From assembly GCA_035771175.1 (NCBI GenBank), contig CM069598.1, forward strand, positions 22,179,438 through 22,243,437: a stretch of DNA of 64,000 bases, in the 5' to 3' direction. The notes below the pieces were generated by a model. It did no database searches and was not told where the DNA came from. It saw only the letters and a list, made by a program, of their open reading frames with translations. Source of the DNA: Paratinospora sagittata (taxonomy: Eukaryota > Streptophyta > Magnoliopsida > Ranunculales > Menispermaceae). The position numbers and the translations under genes were made by a program. How positions within the stretch are numbered: position 1 is the first letter of the stretch; each line of letters begins with the position of its first letter. Of the stretch, positions 34,876 through 46,611 are shown piece after piece.

Positions 34876-35553
34876 ATGGAGGAGAGCACAGGCAATATGA
34901 ACACAGACAATATGATCAGGTTGACTGCATTTAATTATGCAATTTGGAAGCCGAAGATGAATGATCTTTTATACATTAAAGATCTGTGGAAGCCGATTAT
35001 AATGCCGAATGAGGAAGCTGTGACTACAACTTCGACAGATGATAAGACACCAAAAACAACCAGCACAGACGCTGACTGGGCCGTGCTGAACCGAAAGTGT
35101 GCTGCTCAAATCAGACAATGGATCGACAAGAGCATTTTTCAAAATTTTGCTAATGAACACGATGCTTACGTTCTTTGGCAAAAGTTGGAGACAATGTATG
35201 CGAGGACAACCGTACAGAATAAAGCTAATCTGATACGACGATTAGTCATTTTGAAGTATAAAGATGGAAGCAGCGTATCGGAACACATGAGTGAGTTCCA
35301 AGACATTGTAGATCAACTCAACTCTATGATGATGATCGTAGATGACGAGCTACAAGCGTTGTTGTTGCTGAGTTCTCTACCAAAAAGTTGGGGCACTCTA
35401 GTTGTGTCAGTTAGTAACTCAACTCCTGGCGGCAAGCTTACCATGGATATGGTAAAAGACAGAATGCTGAACGAAGAGTCTCGACGAAAAGACAATGGTT
35501 ATACTCCTGAAACTGAAGCACTTGTCATGGAAAAACAAGGCAAGCAAGAATGA
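34876..35553 (+). pseudogene. Copia-2 gag
   Basis: ATG 34876 (MEESTGNMNTDNM), 225 codons to TGA 35551. Gag core with FNYAIWKPKMNDLL and MYARTTVQNKANL, then a tail of basic residues. The terminal TGA looks like a mutated Arg codon, because in-frame sequence continues (HGMSKSRNPRNQSQQRGRSK) to a zinc knuckle at 35635 that is itself interrupted by a 1-base loss after KCHH. It would form the particle with the nucleic-acid-binding knuckle; both are damaged. Confidence 0.88.
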
Positions 35554-35639
35554 CACGGAATGAGTAAAAGCAGAAATCCTCGTAACCAAAGTCAGCAAAG
35601 AGGACGCTCAAAGTCCAGATCGTGGCATGACAAGAAGTG

Positions 35640-38600
35640 TCATCACTGGGCAAGCCCGAACATTTCATTCGAGAATGTCGAAAGTTAAAGGCGGAACGAT
35701 CCAGAAATCAAGAAGCAGAAACCCGAACGAATGACACTGCAACTCTCACTGAAGAAATCGTCATTGTTCGAGATGCTGATTATGTCAACCTTGCATGTCA
35801 AGATTCTACATGGGTAGTTGACTCAGGTGCGTCCTATCATGTCACCTCAAGACGAGATTTCTTCTCAGCCTACACTCAAGGTGATTTCGGACGAGTGAGG
35901 ATGGGAAATGATAATGCATCCAAAATTATCGGCATCGGTAATATTTATTTAGAAACTAACCTTGGATGCAGGTTACTCTTGAAAGATGTGAGGCATGTTC
36001 CTGATATCCGCCTCAATTTGATATCCACCGAAATGCTTGATGATGATGGCTACAATAATAACTTTGGTGAAGGAAAATGGAAGCTCACTAAAGGAAACTT
36101 GGTAGTAGCCAAAGGCAAGAAAGATACATCACTTTACATCACAGAAGCAAAGCTGTGTAGAGAAGAAGTAAATACCATGAGGAAAGAAGTTCCCACCGAG
36201 TTATGGCATAAACGGCTCGGCCACATGAGTGAAAAGGGCCTCAGAATTCTTTCCAAGAAGGAGCACTTGCCAGGAATGACAGGTACATCTTTATGTACTT
36301 GTGTTGATTGTATATTGGGTAAACAACATAGAGTTGCATTTCGTAGTTCCCCACCATCTAGAAAGACAAATATTCTAGATTTAATACACACAGATGTATG
36401 TACAATGAGTTGTAAGTCACTAGGAGGTGCTCATTATTTTGTGACTTTTATTGATGATCACTCTAGAAAAGTGTGGGCCTTTGCTTTGAAAACTAAAGAT
36501 CAAGTGCAGGAAGTTTTCAAGCAATTTCATGTAAAAGTTGAGAGAGAAACTGACAGACGTTTAAAGTGTGTACGATCAGACAATGGCGGTGATCATTCTA
36601 GGAGTACTACAGAAGTTTTGGCATCAGGCTGGAAAAATTGGTACCAAAGACACCTCAACACAACGGTGTCGCAGAGAGGATGAACAGAACCATTTGTGAA
36701 AGAGTCAGATGTATGCTCTCAAATGTAAAACTGCCAAACTCCTATTGGGGGGAGGCAATGAGGACAGCGGTCGATTTAATCAACCTTTCTTCATCAGTTC
36801 CACTGAACTACGACGTACCAGAAAAGGCTTGGACGGGGAAAGACGTTTCTTACAAACACTTGAAAGTATTCGGCTGCAGAGCATTTGTTCACATCCCTAA
36901 AGACGAAAGGTCCAAGCTGGATGGAAAAGCGAAGCAGTGTATCTTTGTGGGATATTCCCATGAAGAATTCGGCTACAGACTTTGGGATCCTGTCAACAAA
37001 AAGATTGTCAGAAGCAGAGACGTGGTGTTTCTTGAAGATCAGACGATCGAGGATTTTCAGAAACCTCAGAAGCCACAATAAGAAGAACTTCCAGTTAATC
37101 TGGAACCAGTCTCTCCATCAACAAATTCAGATGATAAGGAAGCTGCACCAGATACTGATGATGATGTTCCACCAGCTCACAGTTCAGAACCAGAACAAGT
37201 TCCTGAACAAGTCCAACCAGAAGCACAGCTAAGGAGATCCACGAGAGAGCGACAACCAAGTCAAAGATATTCTCCTAGCGACTATGTGATGCTCACTGAC
37301 GGGGGAGAACCGGAGAGCTATACCGAAGCTATCACTGACCAGCATAAGACTGAGTGGATGAAAGCCATGCAGGAAGAAATGAAATCTCTGCATGAGAACC
37401 ACACATTTGACTTGGTGAAATTACCGCAGGGAAAGAAAGCCCTCAAGAACAAGTGGGTGTACAGAATCAAAAGCGAAGAAGGTAGCTCGCAACCTCGATA
37501 CAAAGCAAGATTGGTTGTGAAAGGATTCGGGCAGAAGAAAGGCATTGACTTCGATGAAACCTTCTCACCGGTGGTAAAAATGTCTTCAATCCGAGTTGTT
37601 CTTGGCTTGGCAGCTAGTCTTAATCTGGAGGTTGAACAACTTGATGTAAAAACCGCATTCTTACACGGTGATCTTGACGAGGAAATCTATATGGAACAGC
37701 CCGAAGGTTTCCAAGTCAAAAGAAAAGATAAGCTGGTATGCAGGCTAAAGAAGAGTCTGTATGGTTTGAAACAGGCACCGAGGCAGTGGTATAAAAAGTT
37801 TGACTCGTTCATGGAGAAAACGGAGTACAACCGAACGACAGTTGATCAGTGCATCTTCATCAAGAAATTCTCTGATGGTGATTTTATTATTCTTTTGCTT
37901 TATGTTGATGATATGTTAATTGTAGGCCAAGATCTCGGCAAGATTAACAATTTGAAGAAAGAGTTGAGCAAGTCCTTTGCAATGAAAGACTTAGGACCCG
38001 CAAAACAAATCCTTGGAATGAAGATTGTTCGTGACAAGAAGAACAAGAAACTTTGGCTATCTCAAGAGAAGTATATTGAGAAAGTTTTAGAACGGTTCAA
38101 CATGAGCAAAGCTAAACCTGTTACCACTCCACTGGCAAGCCACTTCAAGCTTAATGCGAGCCAGTATCCTTCAAGCGAGGATGAGAAATCAAAGATAAGC
38201 AAGGTGCTTTATGCATCAGTAGTTGGCAGTCTAATGTACGTTATGATATGCACCAGACCAGACATTGCTCATGTTGTTGGTGTTGTGAGCCGATTTCTAT
38301 CAAATCCTGGAAAGGAACATTGGACAGCAGTCAAATGGATACTCAGGTATCTTAGAGGTACTTCTAGTCATTGTTTATGTTTTGGTAATGATAAATCTGT
38401 ATTAGAAGGATTTACAGATTCAGATATGGCTGGCGACGTGGATACGAGAAAGTCGATATCCGGGTACCTAATAAAATTTGCAGGGGGAGCTGTCTCATGG
38501 CAATCACGATTACAGAAGTGTATTGCCTTAAGCACCACAGAAGCAGAGTACATTGCAATCACTGAAGGTTGTAAGGAGATCCTGTGGATGAAAAAATTCT

Positions 38601-38875
38601 TACAAGAATTGTATTAGAACCAAGAAAATTATGTTCTTTATTGCGACAGTCAGAGTGCAATTCACCTCAGCAAGAACTCAACTTTCCACTCAAGGTCCAA
38701 GCACATCGACGTGAGATATCATTGGATTCGTGGTGTGCTGGGCAATAAGCTGTTGCAAGTTGAGAAGATCCACACTAATGACAACGGGGCAGATATGATG
38801 ACGAAGTCCCTGACTAGAGAAAAACTTGCTATCTGTAGAGATATTGCCGGTGTGGAGGAGCCCTGTTCCACATGA
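35640..38875 (+). pseudogene. Copia-2 pol: PR, integrase, RT, RNase H
   Basis: Protease WVVDSGASYHVTS (about 35812); GAG-pre-integrase (ELWHKRLGHMSEKGL); integrase with zinc residues and core (IHTDVC, RSDNGG, then TPQHNGVAERM). A frameshift near 36600 sits between the second Asp and the Glu. TAA at 37079, then a Pro/Glu-rich linker. RT starts with EWMKAMQEEMKSL and has YVDDMLI at about 37902; RNase H reads FTDSDMAGD to ALSTTEAEY. TAG at 38615 precedes the final segment, which ends at TGA 38873. Each stop is one transition from Gln. Reverse transcriptase motifs are intact. Confidence 0.93.
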
Positions 38876-38891
38876 GGTGGAGAGGGAGATT

Positions 38892-39465
38892 TGATGGTCC
38901 ACCTCATGATTTCACGTGGGCAGCAACCAACGAATAACTAAATTGAATGGAAGGAAAGAAGCCAAGGCGGCTGACCAAAAGAGGGTGGCTGAAGTGAATT
39001 TCAACATACGACGGCTGCATGGGAATGCTGCATGGGTCACGTGGGCTGCTCCAAAACAATTACAAAAATGCCCCTGTTTGAGCTCTATAAATAGAGCCAT
39101 ACTTTCAACTTGAAAATTCATTCGAAGATATTCGATTCTAGAGATCTAATCCGATAGATCAAGAGAGCCTCAAAGAGAGTTTCTTTGAGAAGAAAAAGTG
39201 TGAGCCAATTTGTGAAGTTTTATCCACAAATTGAAGATACATAGATATTGTATATTTGTGAGAGATCCACCGAAAGGTGAAGTTTGTAATCCCATTATAT
39301 TATAGTGGAAGTCTTTAAGCGACCTACGGGTCCCGTGGTTTTTACCTTATCTTTGGAGGGTTTTCCACGCTAAAATCGTTGGTGTTATTTTGTTGTATTT
39401 ATAGTTTGAGAAATTATCCTGGGATTGTAGAATTTATTTCTTTACAACCATCGATTTTCCCAACA
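38892..39465 (+). repeat. 3' LTR of Copia-2 (574 bp)
   Basis: Preceded by the polypurine tract GGTGGAGAGGGAGATT (38876-38891). TATA-like CTATAAATAG at 39084. Followed by AGAAC. Confidence 0.93.
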
Positions 39466-39470
39466 AGAAC

Positions 39471-40806
39471 AACTAACAATCTCGATCCATGACTCTTAGA
39501 ATACTTGGACAACCGCCGACAATCTCTAATCTTGCTCCTTAGCGCCCTCATGGTTCCAATTTTAGAGCGGATCGCCCTCAATGCAAGATTTGTGGGAAAT
39601 TTGGCCATGTTGCCTTTTACTATTATCACCGTGCTAATTTGGATTATCAACCCCCACAGAATGTTCGCGGCCCATATGCACCTTGGTCTTTCACCACCAC
39701 CAGTGGTTGCCTTATTTAGTGCACTTTAGGCTGCAAATCCTTCCACAACACGATCCTTCATGGTACATGGACTTCGGCACGACTCACCATCCCATTCCAG
39801 ATTTCAATTGCTTTTAGAATCTTGTTGCCTTCCAAAAGACTGATCAGATGATGGTAGGTAACGTTATGACTATTCCTATCTCTAATATTGGCCAATATTC
39901 TTTTCCTGCTGTAGAATCCCCAACTCTTTCTAATGTCTTGCATGCCCCATCTATTTCCAAAAATCTTGTTAGTGTTGCACATCTCTGTATTGATAATAAT
40001 GTGTTTGTGAAATTTCACCCAACTCTTTTCTTGGTGAAGGATCAAGTAACGAAGCAAGTTCTTCTTCAGGGTTGTCTTGATTGTGGCATTCACTGTTTAC
40101 AACTGGCTCCAGATTCCTGCATTTTGGTACCTCCTGTTTACCCAACAGTTTCCTTTGCAAAAATGAGTTCATCGTCTTCCCTTTACAACTCATGGCATGT
40201 TCGTCTCGGTCACCCTTTCTTTAGTGTCTTGTCTAATGTTTTTCATGTTTGTAATGTGTCTATTTTAGTGTCTTCAACTAAGCATTTCTGTCGCTCATGT
40301 CGGTTAGGAAAGAGTCACAATTTACCATTTTCGAGATCAACTTCAACATCAATAAAACCGTTTGATTTGGTTCATTCAGACTTGTGGGGTCCATCTCCTA
40401 TGTTATCTCAGTTTACCAAAAACACAGGTCTCCGCAAAGTTGTAAGACCATGTATGGGGGTTGACGCCTGCCCAGTGCCGGTTATGGGTGCTCGCTATTT
40501 TCTTCTCTTTATTGATGATTTTTCTGATTTTACTTGGTTGTATCTTTTAAAGACTAAATATGAAGTGTTGCGGTATTTTATTCTCTTTCAATCTATGGTT
40601 GAAACACAACTTTCTACCAAAATTAAGGCTGTCCATATACCCCACAGCAAAATGGTAGGGTAGAACGTAAAAATGCCATATAGTTGAAATGAGTCTTACC
40701 CTTCTTGCCTACAGCCATGTCCCATTACCGTTTTGGCCTTAAGTTTTTCTAACCAGTGCCTATCCCATTAATCGCCCCTCTCCCACCTTATCTAACTCCT
40801 CTCCTT
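39471..40806 (+). pseudogene. Copia-1 zinc knuckle, protease and integrase, with plastid insert
   Basis: Continues Copia-1 after Copia-2. Knuckle CKICGKFGHVAFYYYH (last Cys replaced by Tyr), a decayed protease (MDFGTTHH, normally DSGAT), pre-integrase WHVRLGHPFF and CRSCRLGKSHNLPF, then integrase SDLWGPSPML. There the reading frame runs through 72 bp of plastid rRNA (40409-40480) and back to GARYFLLFIDDFS. Around 40630 the sequence jumps from KIKAV to PHSK, deleting the part with the second catalytic Asp. PQQNG/VERKN follows out of frame. A LINE cuts it at 40807. Confidence 0.87.
40411..40481 (+). other. 71-bp plastid 23S rRNA fragment inside Copia-1 integrase
   Basis: GTTTACCAAAAACACAGGTC, then TCCGCAAAG, GTAAGACCATGTATGGGGG and GACGCCTGCCCAGTGCCGG match, from memory, the conserved domain IV-V region of plastid 23S rRNA, with two C-to-T changes (AGTTG for AGTCG, GGTTG for GGCTG). 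It adds 24 codons (40409-40480) between MLS and VMGARYF without shifting the frame. A copy of organelle DNA used as filler, not an rRNA gene. Confidence 0.85.
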
Positions 40807-41795
40807 TTTTTATTTTATTTTTTGACAGGAAACATAGTACTATATTAATAATGTCAAAAGGTGGTTGTAGCCATTACAAAAGGTAAACCTCATGGGGACA
40901 AGATGTCTCAATTCCCCAACTGAATAACCTAAAGATAACTTACAACTATTGACCCATGTACTAAACCAAAAAACAGAGTTGCCCCAAACAACCTCAACCC
41001 CATTACAAGCATGATAAAAAATTCCAGCATTACTTTCTTTCCATATACACTACAAAATTGTAAAAAACATAACCCTCCAATAAGTCTTCAACTTTAGCTG
41101 CATGTGAGCCACATAAGGGAAACAAAAAGGTTCCTGTGCTATTGGAAGAGACACAGTAGCTGGCACCTCCACTTCCAATAATCCCATATGCTCTTCACAA
41201 AATCACATTCCACAAACCAATGATCAATCGACTCCTACCCATTCCTGCATAGACAACACCAATTTGGAGAAAGACAGCAAGAGGAAAACTTTCTTTGAGT
41301 TTGAATCACATCAACAGTGTTAAGTATTTTAAAAGCAGCTAACCACCCTAGGACTTTAACTTTAATAGGAATATGGGCTGTCCAAATGAAGTTAACAGGT
41401 TGGAATGCAATGGAAGAAGAAGATTGAGACAACAGGAAAAAAAGGATTTAGTTGAGAAGGTTCCTGTACTATCTCAAATCCACACCATCCTGTCTCTCTC
41501 ACTAGATAATCTGCACTGTTCCAGAGTTCCCAGCATGCCCGTGACTTCATTGAGACTTTTATCATTTGGAGGTCGATAAAAATGCAAATTCCAAGCTCTC
41601 ACAGGTCCATAATCCTCATTCTAGTTTGGAGCAAAGGCGGCAACAGGTGCATTATGAAGTCTAAAAAGGCTATAGAGATTGGGATATAATACTTTAAAAC
41701 TTTCATTTCCAACCCAAGTGCCTTCCCAAAAATCTAATGTTCCCCCCATTGCCCAACTTCAATCTTGTATTTGAAAGGTAGGTTGAAGAGATTGA
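40807..41795 (-). mobile_element. 5'-truncated L1-type LINE end, copy 1
   Basis: On the minus strand it encodes the C-terminal zf-RVT region of plant L1 ORF2 (PIKVKVLGWLAAFKILNT, then CCLCRNG and a stop, ESIDHWFVECDF) with several stops, a short 3' UTR, and an A-rich tail (the T-run at 40806-40829 on the plus strand). Copia-1 sequence resumes about 41796. I could not find a clear target-site duplication. Confidence 0.82.
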
Positions 41796-42772
41796 GTGAC
41801 AATAAACCTCCCTCTTACTCTCAACCTACGCGTGTTTGGTTGTGCTTGTTACCTGACCTTCCCCCATATACCCATCACAAGCTTGAGTTTCGATCCGCCT
41901 TATATGTATTTCTTGGATATAGCACGAGTCACAAGGGCTACCTTTGCTATCATATTCCTTCAGCCCGTCTCTATATCTCTCGGTATGTAGTGTTCCATGA
42001 GCACAAATTTCCATTTCATTAGCCAATCTCCCCCATTGCCCCTTCATCTGATACTACACCAATAGCCTTATCACCACGTAGTGATCAGACATGAGTTCTT
42101 CACCACTATCCCATAATCAACGGCCCAACACCTCTTCTTCCTTATCAACAGCCCAAAATCCACCACCCGCTCAACTTTCCCTCTCTTTACATAGACCACT
42201 TGACTCTTCTAACATACACCCCATGACCACCCGTTCCAAGGCTGACACCTTCCAACCTAAATCTTTCCTTACTTCAACTCTAACTGAACCCACTAATGCT
42301 AAGTAGGCCTTCTTATGTCTTGAATGGAAGGCCGCAATGCAAGTTGAACTTGATGCACTTGCCAAGAATAATACATGGTCATTAGTTCTTGCACCTCCTC
42401 ATCATTCTATCATTGGCTGCAAAGGAGTGTTCCGACTCAAATATAATCTGGATGGCTCGATACAGTGGCATAAGGCTAGGCTTGTTGCCAAGGGGTTTCA
42501 GTAAGTGTCAGGCATTGATTATTTTGAGACTTTCAGCCTCGTCGTCAAGCCGCCAACAATCCGGATTGTTCTCAATATTGCTCTCTCTTGGGGATGGCCT
42601 ATTCGCCAACTAGATGTGAATAACGCCTTTCTAAATGGTGATCTACATGAGGAGGTATTCATGGTGCAGCCCCCAGGCTTTGAGGTTCTATCTTCTCCAC
42701 CTCTTGTGTATCGTTTACATAAAGCTCTCTATGGTCTAAAGCAGACACCTAAAGCTTGGTACACCAAGCTAA
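41796..42772 (+). pseudogene. Copia-1 linker and reverse transcriptase, first part
   Basis: DNKPPSYSQ, LRVFGCACYL and FLGYSTSHKGYLCYH close the integrase region. A Ser/Pro-rich linker ends with HPMTTRSKA, then RT begins: WKAAMQVELDALAKNNTWSL, ARLVAKGFQ, a stop at 42503, FLNGDLHEEVFM and LYGLKQTPKAWY. Multiple frame changes. Interrupted at 42773 by LINE copy 2. Confidence 0.87.
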
Positions 42773-42786
42773 GCACTTGTCTTACT

Positions 42787-43653
42787 TTTATTTTTTTTTT
42801 GACAGGAAACATAGTACAATATTTAATAATGTCAAAAGGTGGTCGTAGCCATTACAAAGGTAAACCTCATGGGGACGAGGTGTTCCCAAGAGATCTACAA
42901 GGATAGCAAAATTGAGAACAATAGCCTAATCCATTCCCGAATTGAATAACCTAAAGATAATTTACAACTATTGACCCAGGTACTAAATCAAAAAACAGAG
43001 TTGCCCCAAACAATCTCAACCCCATTACATACATCATAAAAAATTCTAGCATTTCTTTCTTTCCATATACACCACAAAATTCCAAAAAACATAACCCTCC
43101 AATAATTCTTCCACTTTGGCTGCATATCAGCTACATGAGGGAAACAAAAAGGTTCCTGCTCCGTTGGAAAAGACAGTAGTTGACACCTCCACTTCCAATG
43201 ATCCCATATGCTCTTCACAAAATCACATTCCACAAACCAATGATCAATCGACTCCTGCCCATTCCTTCATAGACAACACCAACTTAGGAATACGGGCTGT
43301 CCAAACGAAATTAGTAGGTTGGAATGCAATGGAAGACGAAGATTGAGACAAGATAAGGTTGAAAAAGGATTTAGTTGAGAAGGTTCTTGTATTATCTCCA
43401 ATCCACGCCACCCTGTCTCTCTCACTAGATAATCTGCATTGATCCAGAGTCTCCAGCAGGCCCGTTACTTCATTGAGACTTTAATCATTTGGCGGTCGAT
43501 AAAGCTGCAAATTCCACAGATCCATATTCCTCATTCTGGTTTGGAGCAAAGGCAACAACAAGTGCATTATGAAGGCTTGATAGGCTATAAAGATTGGGAT
43601 ATAATACTTGAAACTTTCATTTCCAGAAAGTTTCCACATGAGTAAAACAAGCT
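42787..43653 (-). mobile_element. 5'-truncated L1-type LINE end, copy 2
   Basis: Same family as 40807-41795 and same orientation, with an A-rich tail (T-run 42787-42799). Flanked by the 14-bp duplication GCACTTGTCTTACT (42773-42786 and 43654-43667). Relative to copy 1 it lacks about 105 bp around 43275 and breaks off earlier. About 27 bp next to the right duplication do not match copy 1. Target-primed reverse transcription explains tail, truncation and duplication. Confidence 0.92.
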
Positions 43654-44696
43654 GCACTTGTCTTACTCAGTGCGGTTTTCTTGTGTCTCGTGTTGATGCA
43701 TCAATGTTTATCTATCATTCATCTTCGGTTATGGTGGTTATTTTGGTTTATGACATCCTGGTTATAGGCGGTGATATGACTTATATTCAATAGTTTATTA
43801 TCTCTCTCAATTCTATGTTTGCACTCGACGACTTGGGGCCCCTTAGCTACTTCCTTGGAGTGGGAGTTCACTCCTCCTCTGGCACTCTTCACTTAAGCCA
43901 AGCTAAATATGTTGTTGATATTCTTTGTCGTGCTCAAATGTCGGATTGTAAACCATATGATACTCCTACGGTTCCTGATCATTGCTTATCTCTATATGAT
44001 AGCGATCCCCTTGATGATCCATATGGTTATCGGAGCATTGTTGGTTCATTGCAGTATTGCACACTTACTAGACCTAACATCAGCTTTGTCGTCAATAAAA
44101 TGTGCCAATTCATGCATGCGCCCACCACTTCTCATTGGCAAGCAGTGAAGCGCATCCTTCGCTACCTTCGAGCTACTATTAACTATGGTTTACTCCTTCA
44201 TGCATCAACTGATCTTTTTCTCTTACGTTACACCGATGTCGATTGGGCTAGTTGCCCGAATGATCGTAGGAGCACTAGTGGCTATTGCACCTTTCTTGGA
44301 CCAAATCTTATTTCATGGTCATCTACAAAACAGCAAGTTGTCTCGCGTTCTAGTGCGGAGTCCGAGTATAAAGGCCTTGCCAATGCTGCCACTAAAATTT
44401 CTTTGGTTGAATCCATCCTCCAAGAGTTACATTTCTTCTCGCCCCCTCCTTTTTTGTGACAACATTAGTGCCACATATCTTGCCGCCAATCCTATTATGC
44501 ACTCTAGAACGAAAAATGTCGAGATAGATTACCACTTCATCAGCGAGCGTGCTGTTAATCAATCTTCGGCCATTCTTTACACTCTGTTAAAAGTTCAAAT
44601 TGCTTATGTGATGACCAAAGCACTTCCTACTCAGCGTTTTGTAACTCTACGGAGCAAGCTCATTGACATTCCCACTTCCGTTTGCTTGAGGGGGGT
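43654..44696 (+). pseudogene. Copia-1 reverse transcriptase end and RNase H
   Basis: Resumes with CGFLVSRVDASMF. The catalytic box reads LVYDILVIG, missing the two residues between Tyr and Asp that make YVDD, a 6-base in-frame loss at about 43750. Then DLGPLSYFLG, TRPNISF and RNase H (SYVTPM/RYTDVDWASCPNDRRST, SRSSAESEYK). A frame change near 44440 leads to HSRTKNVEIDYHFI and the end of pol. The polypurine tract TGAGGGGGGT precedes the LTR. Confidence 0.88.
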
Positions 44697-44946
44697 TGTT
44701 AACACAGATGAACATACCGTCACTATGGATCAGCCAATCTCAGAGTGACACTTATACCCCCTGTCTTAGATCCAGATTAGCCAATGTATTTATGACGTGT
44801 AAATTTTGTTGTATCTGAAGATATATAAAAGAGCACATTGTAATCTAAAAATTCTGAGAGACCATACAATATTCTTTATCTTCTTGATATCTCTCTGTTT
44901 CTCTGCTTCTTTATTATTCTTCTTATTCTTTACAGTAGCAGCAACA
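44697..44946 (+). repeat. 3' LTR of Copia-1 (about 250 bp)
   Basis: Starts TGTTAACACAGATG after the polypurine tract and probably ends GCAGCAACA. TATA-like GATATATAAAAG at about 44818. No partner 5' LTR was found near 33 kb. Confidence 0.7.
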
Positions 44947-45175
44947 ACTTTCACCCGTGAAGTAGGATTGACATAGTGGATTTGGGAAAATCTTGATCGG
45001 GGCGATCAAGTAGTGGATGTAGGCTTGGGTAAGCCAAAACACTTTAAATCTTGTGTTTCATTGTTTATTTCTTTCCTGCAACTTTTATTTGCCTTAGTTA
45101 TTTTGTGCTTGAGAAGGTATTTTCAAAAAATCCGCCAAGACCCAATTCACCCCCCCCCCCCCGCCCTTTTGGGTG
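44947..45175 (+). repeat. LTR family G, 3'-end fragment
   Basis: GGGAAAATCTTGATCGGGGC...GTGGATGTAGGCTTG, then CCAATTCAC with a run of 13 C, parallel the end of the LTR at 49331. The last bases (GGGCCAACA) are missing. Confidence 0.7.
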
Positions 45176-45185
45176 TCTATTATTT

Positions 45186-45677
45186 AGCTCACCCTACTTT
45201 TTTTTCTTTTTCAGGATCTACTAGTGCCCAAGAGAAGGGATGTGGGTTGTGCTGCGATCGGTTTAGTCCCTTATTGAAGTGAGTGGCGGTGGCGCAACAT
45301 AGACTTAGGCTAGATAGGAAGTTTATTTATTTATCTTACTTTATTTAAACTTGGACATGTAATGTATGGTTGTTTGGGTCATATGAACCCAAATATTTTT
45401 GCTTTCATAGTTTTTCACCATTGGTGTAGCATTTGGTTATGACAGGAGACTTAATGTTTATGATGCCTTGATTAGTTTATGTTATAAACTATGATTCAAA
45501 TATGATATTATCTTATGCCCTGGAGTTGTTTAGGATATGTGGTTGTCATGGGGTTGTGGATCATGTGAAGTACTATGTGAAGGTTTATGTACAGGTTTGA
45601 CAAGGTTACTTGTATTTCGGTTTAGGAATACAAGCCCAAGTGACCTCTCTGGGGTTTACGGGAGAGGGGGCGCCACA
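45186..45677 (+). repeat. Gypsy LTR 3'-half fragment
   Basis: Begins in GCTCACCCTAC...TTTTTCAGGATC and ends GAGAGGGGGCGCCACA, matching in order the GGCTCACCC, CTTTCAGGTCC and GTCGCCACA landmarks of Gypsy B's LTR. The first half and any internal region are absent. Confidence 0.68.
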
Positions 45678-46611
45678 TAGCCTCAATTGTGTATGGTTGC
45701 ATTCTTGAAGGCTATTCCCATCCTTGTCAAGGGAGAGCCAACTATTTTTCCTTTCAACACAATCACAAAATCAAACATGAAATAAAAACGAGGTATGAGA
45801 AAGTCATCCAGTTTAAAGAGATTTAGGACCTTATTGGATGTACAAACACAATATGCACAAGCAAGAAAACCCACATTGAGATTGAAAGACATCCAATTCA
45901 ACAAAAAGCACCTGTTGCATTATGTTTTATTATAAAAAAGAGTATAACATTATGGAAGTGCCAATAAATTCTGAAAATAGTAACTAGTTAAATGGAACTA
46001 ATTATTATCATCATGGGTGATGCAATTTGTCAACCGAATAGAAGAAAATCCTTTGGCAAAAAGTCAATCAAATTTAGACAATCTAAAACACATGATAATC
46101 TAAATCAATCTGCAAGGACACAAATTGTTCACAACATGTGATTGAAAAGAAAAAAAGAAAAAAAGAAAGAAAGAACAGAACCCAACCAACGAAAGGTATC
46201 TCAATATTAAGGCTACTACCCATGTATTGGATCAACTATTTATTTCCAAAGTAGACAATTCTGTCATAAAATGCAATGACGCTGGGTCCAAAAGTCATGA
46301 TAGAAATATTGGGAAAATTTCAGTAGTTTCTCATTTATAGCTGCAATCTAATAACATTTCGGTAATGCTTGTCTATTTTCTGTTGTGAACTGATGAGGGT
46401 GCAATGTTGCAAATCAAGTCAAGTCACCTTTAAAAAAATCCAGCCATAAAACACCAATATGTACTAATTTTGTCTAACATGTGCATGACAAATTGATTAT
46501 GAACAAGAAATGAGCAAGCCAAAAAAAAAATGAGAAAGAAACAATGAAAAGAGAAGAAATAGACAAATCAAATTCTAGAAACAAAAATCTGGAAATTTAA
46601 AATGATCTTAC
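45678..46611. other. Intron sequence next to the middle NRAMP exon
   Basis: A/T-rich, with A-rich simple repeats at 46147-46175. A minus-strand ORF (45904-45683) has no recognised family. Nothing assignable. Confidence 0.45.

Larger units (their letters stand above)
34040..39465 (+). mobile_element. Complete Ty1/Copia element 'Copia-2' (5426 bp)
   Basis: LTR (34040-34612), PBS, gag, PR-IN-RT-RH, polypurine tract, LTR (38892-39465), with AGAAC duplications outside. The gag and the IN-before-RT order place it in Copia; motifs suggest the Tork (Tnt1-like) group. LTRs differ at about 20 of 574 positions by eye, so it is older than Gypsy B. It inserted into Copia-1 gag and is broken by at least three stops and two frameshifts. 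Confidence 0.93.
31019..46611 (-). other. NRAMP intron of 15,593 bp
   Basis: Donor TCG|GTAAGATC at 46612/46611 and acceptor TGCTGCAG at 31019. It contains an hAT-like element, a Copia nested in a Copia, two LINE ends, LTR fragments and little unassigned DNA. Both flanking exons are in phase 0. Confidence 0.85.

Noticed and set aside
36134..36391. Antisense ORFs opposite Copia and Gypsy genes (also 53839-54447 and 19016-19336)
   Set aside because: They lie fully opposite recognised pol frames and carry no motifs of their own.
40411..40481. A genuine rRNA gene
   Set aside because: Only 71 bp of the plastid large-subunit rRNA, embedded in a Copia ORF.
44560..44748. Plus-strand ORF 44185-44748 as an independent gene
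   Set aside because: Its first part is out of frame with Copia RNase H and its last part is the end of Copia pol after a frameshift.
45683..45904. Minus-strand 73-codon ORF as a further NRAMP exon
   Set aside because: Not NRAMP-like, and the exons on both sides already join in frame without it.
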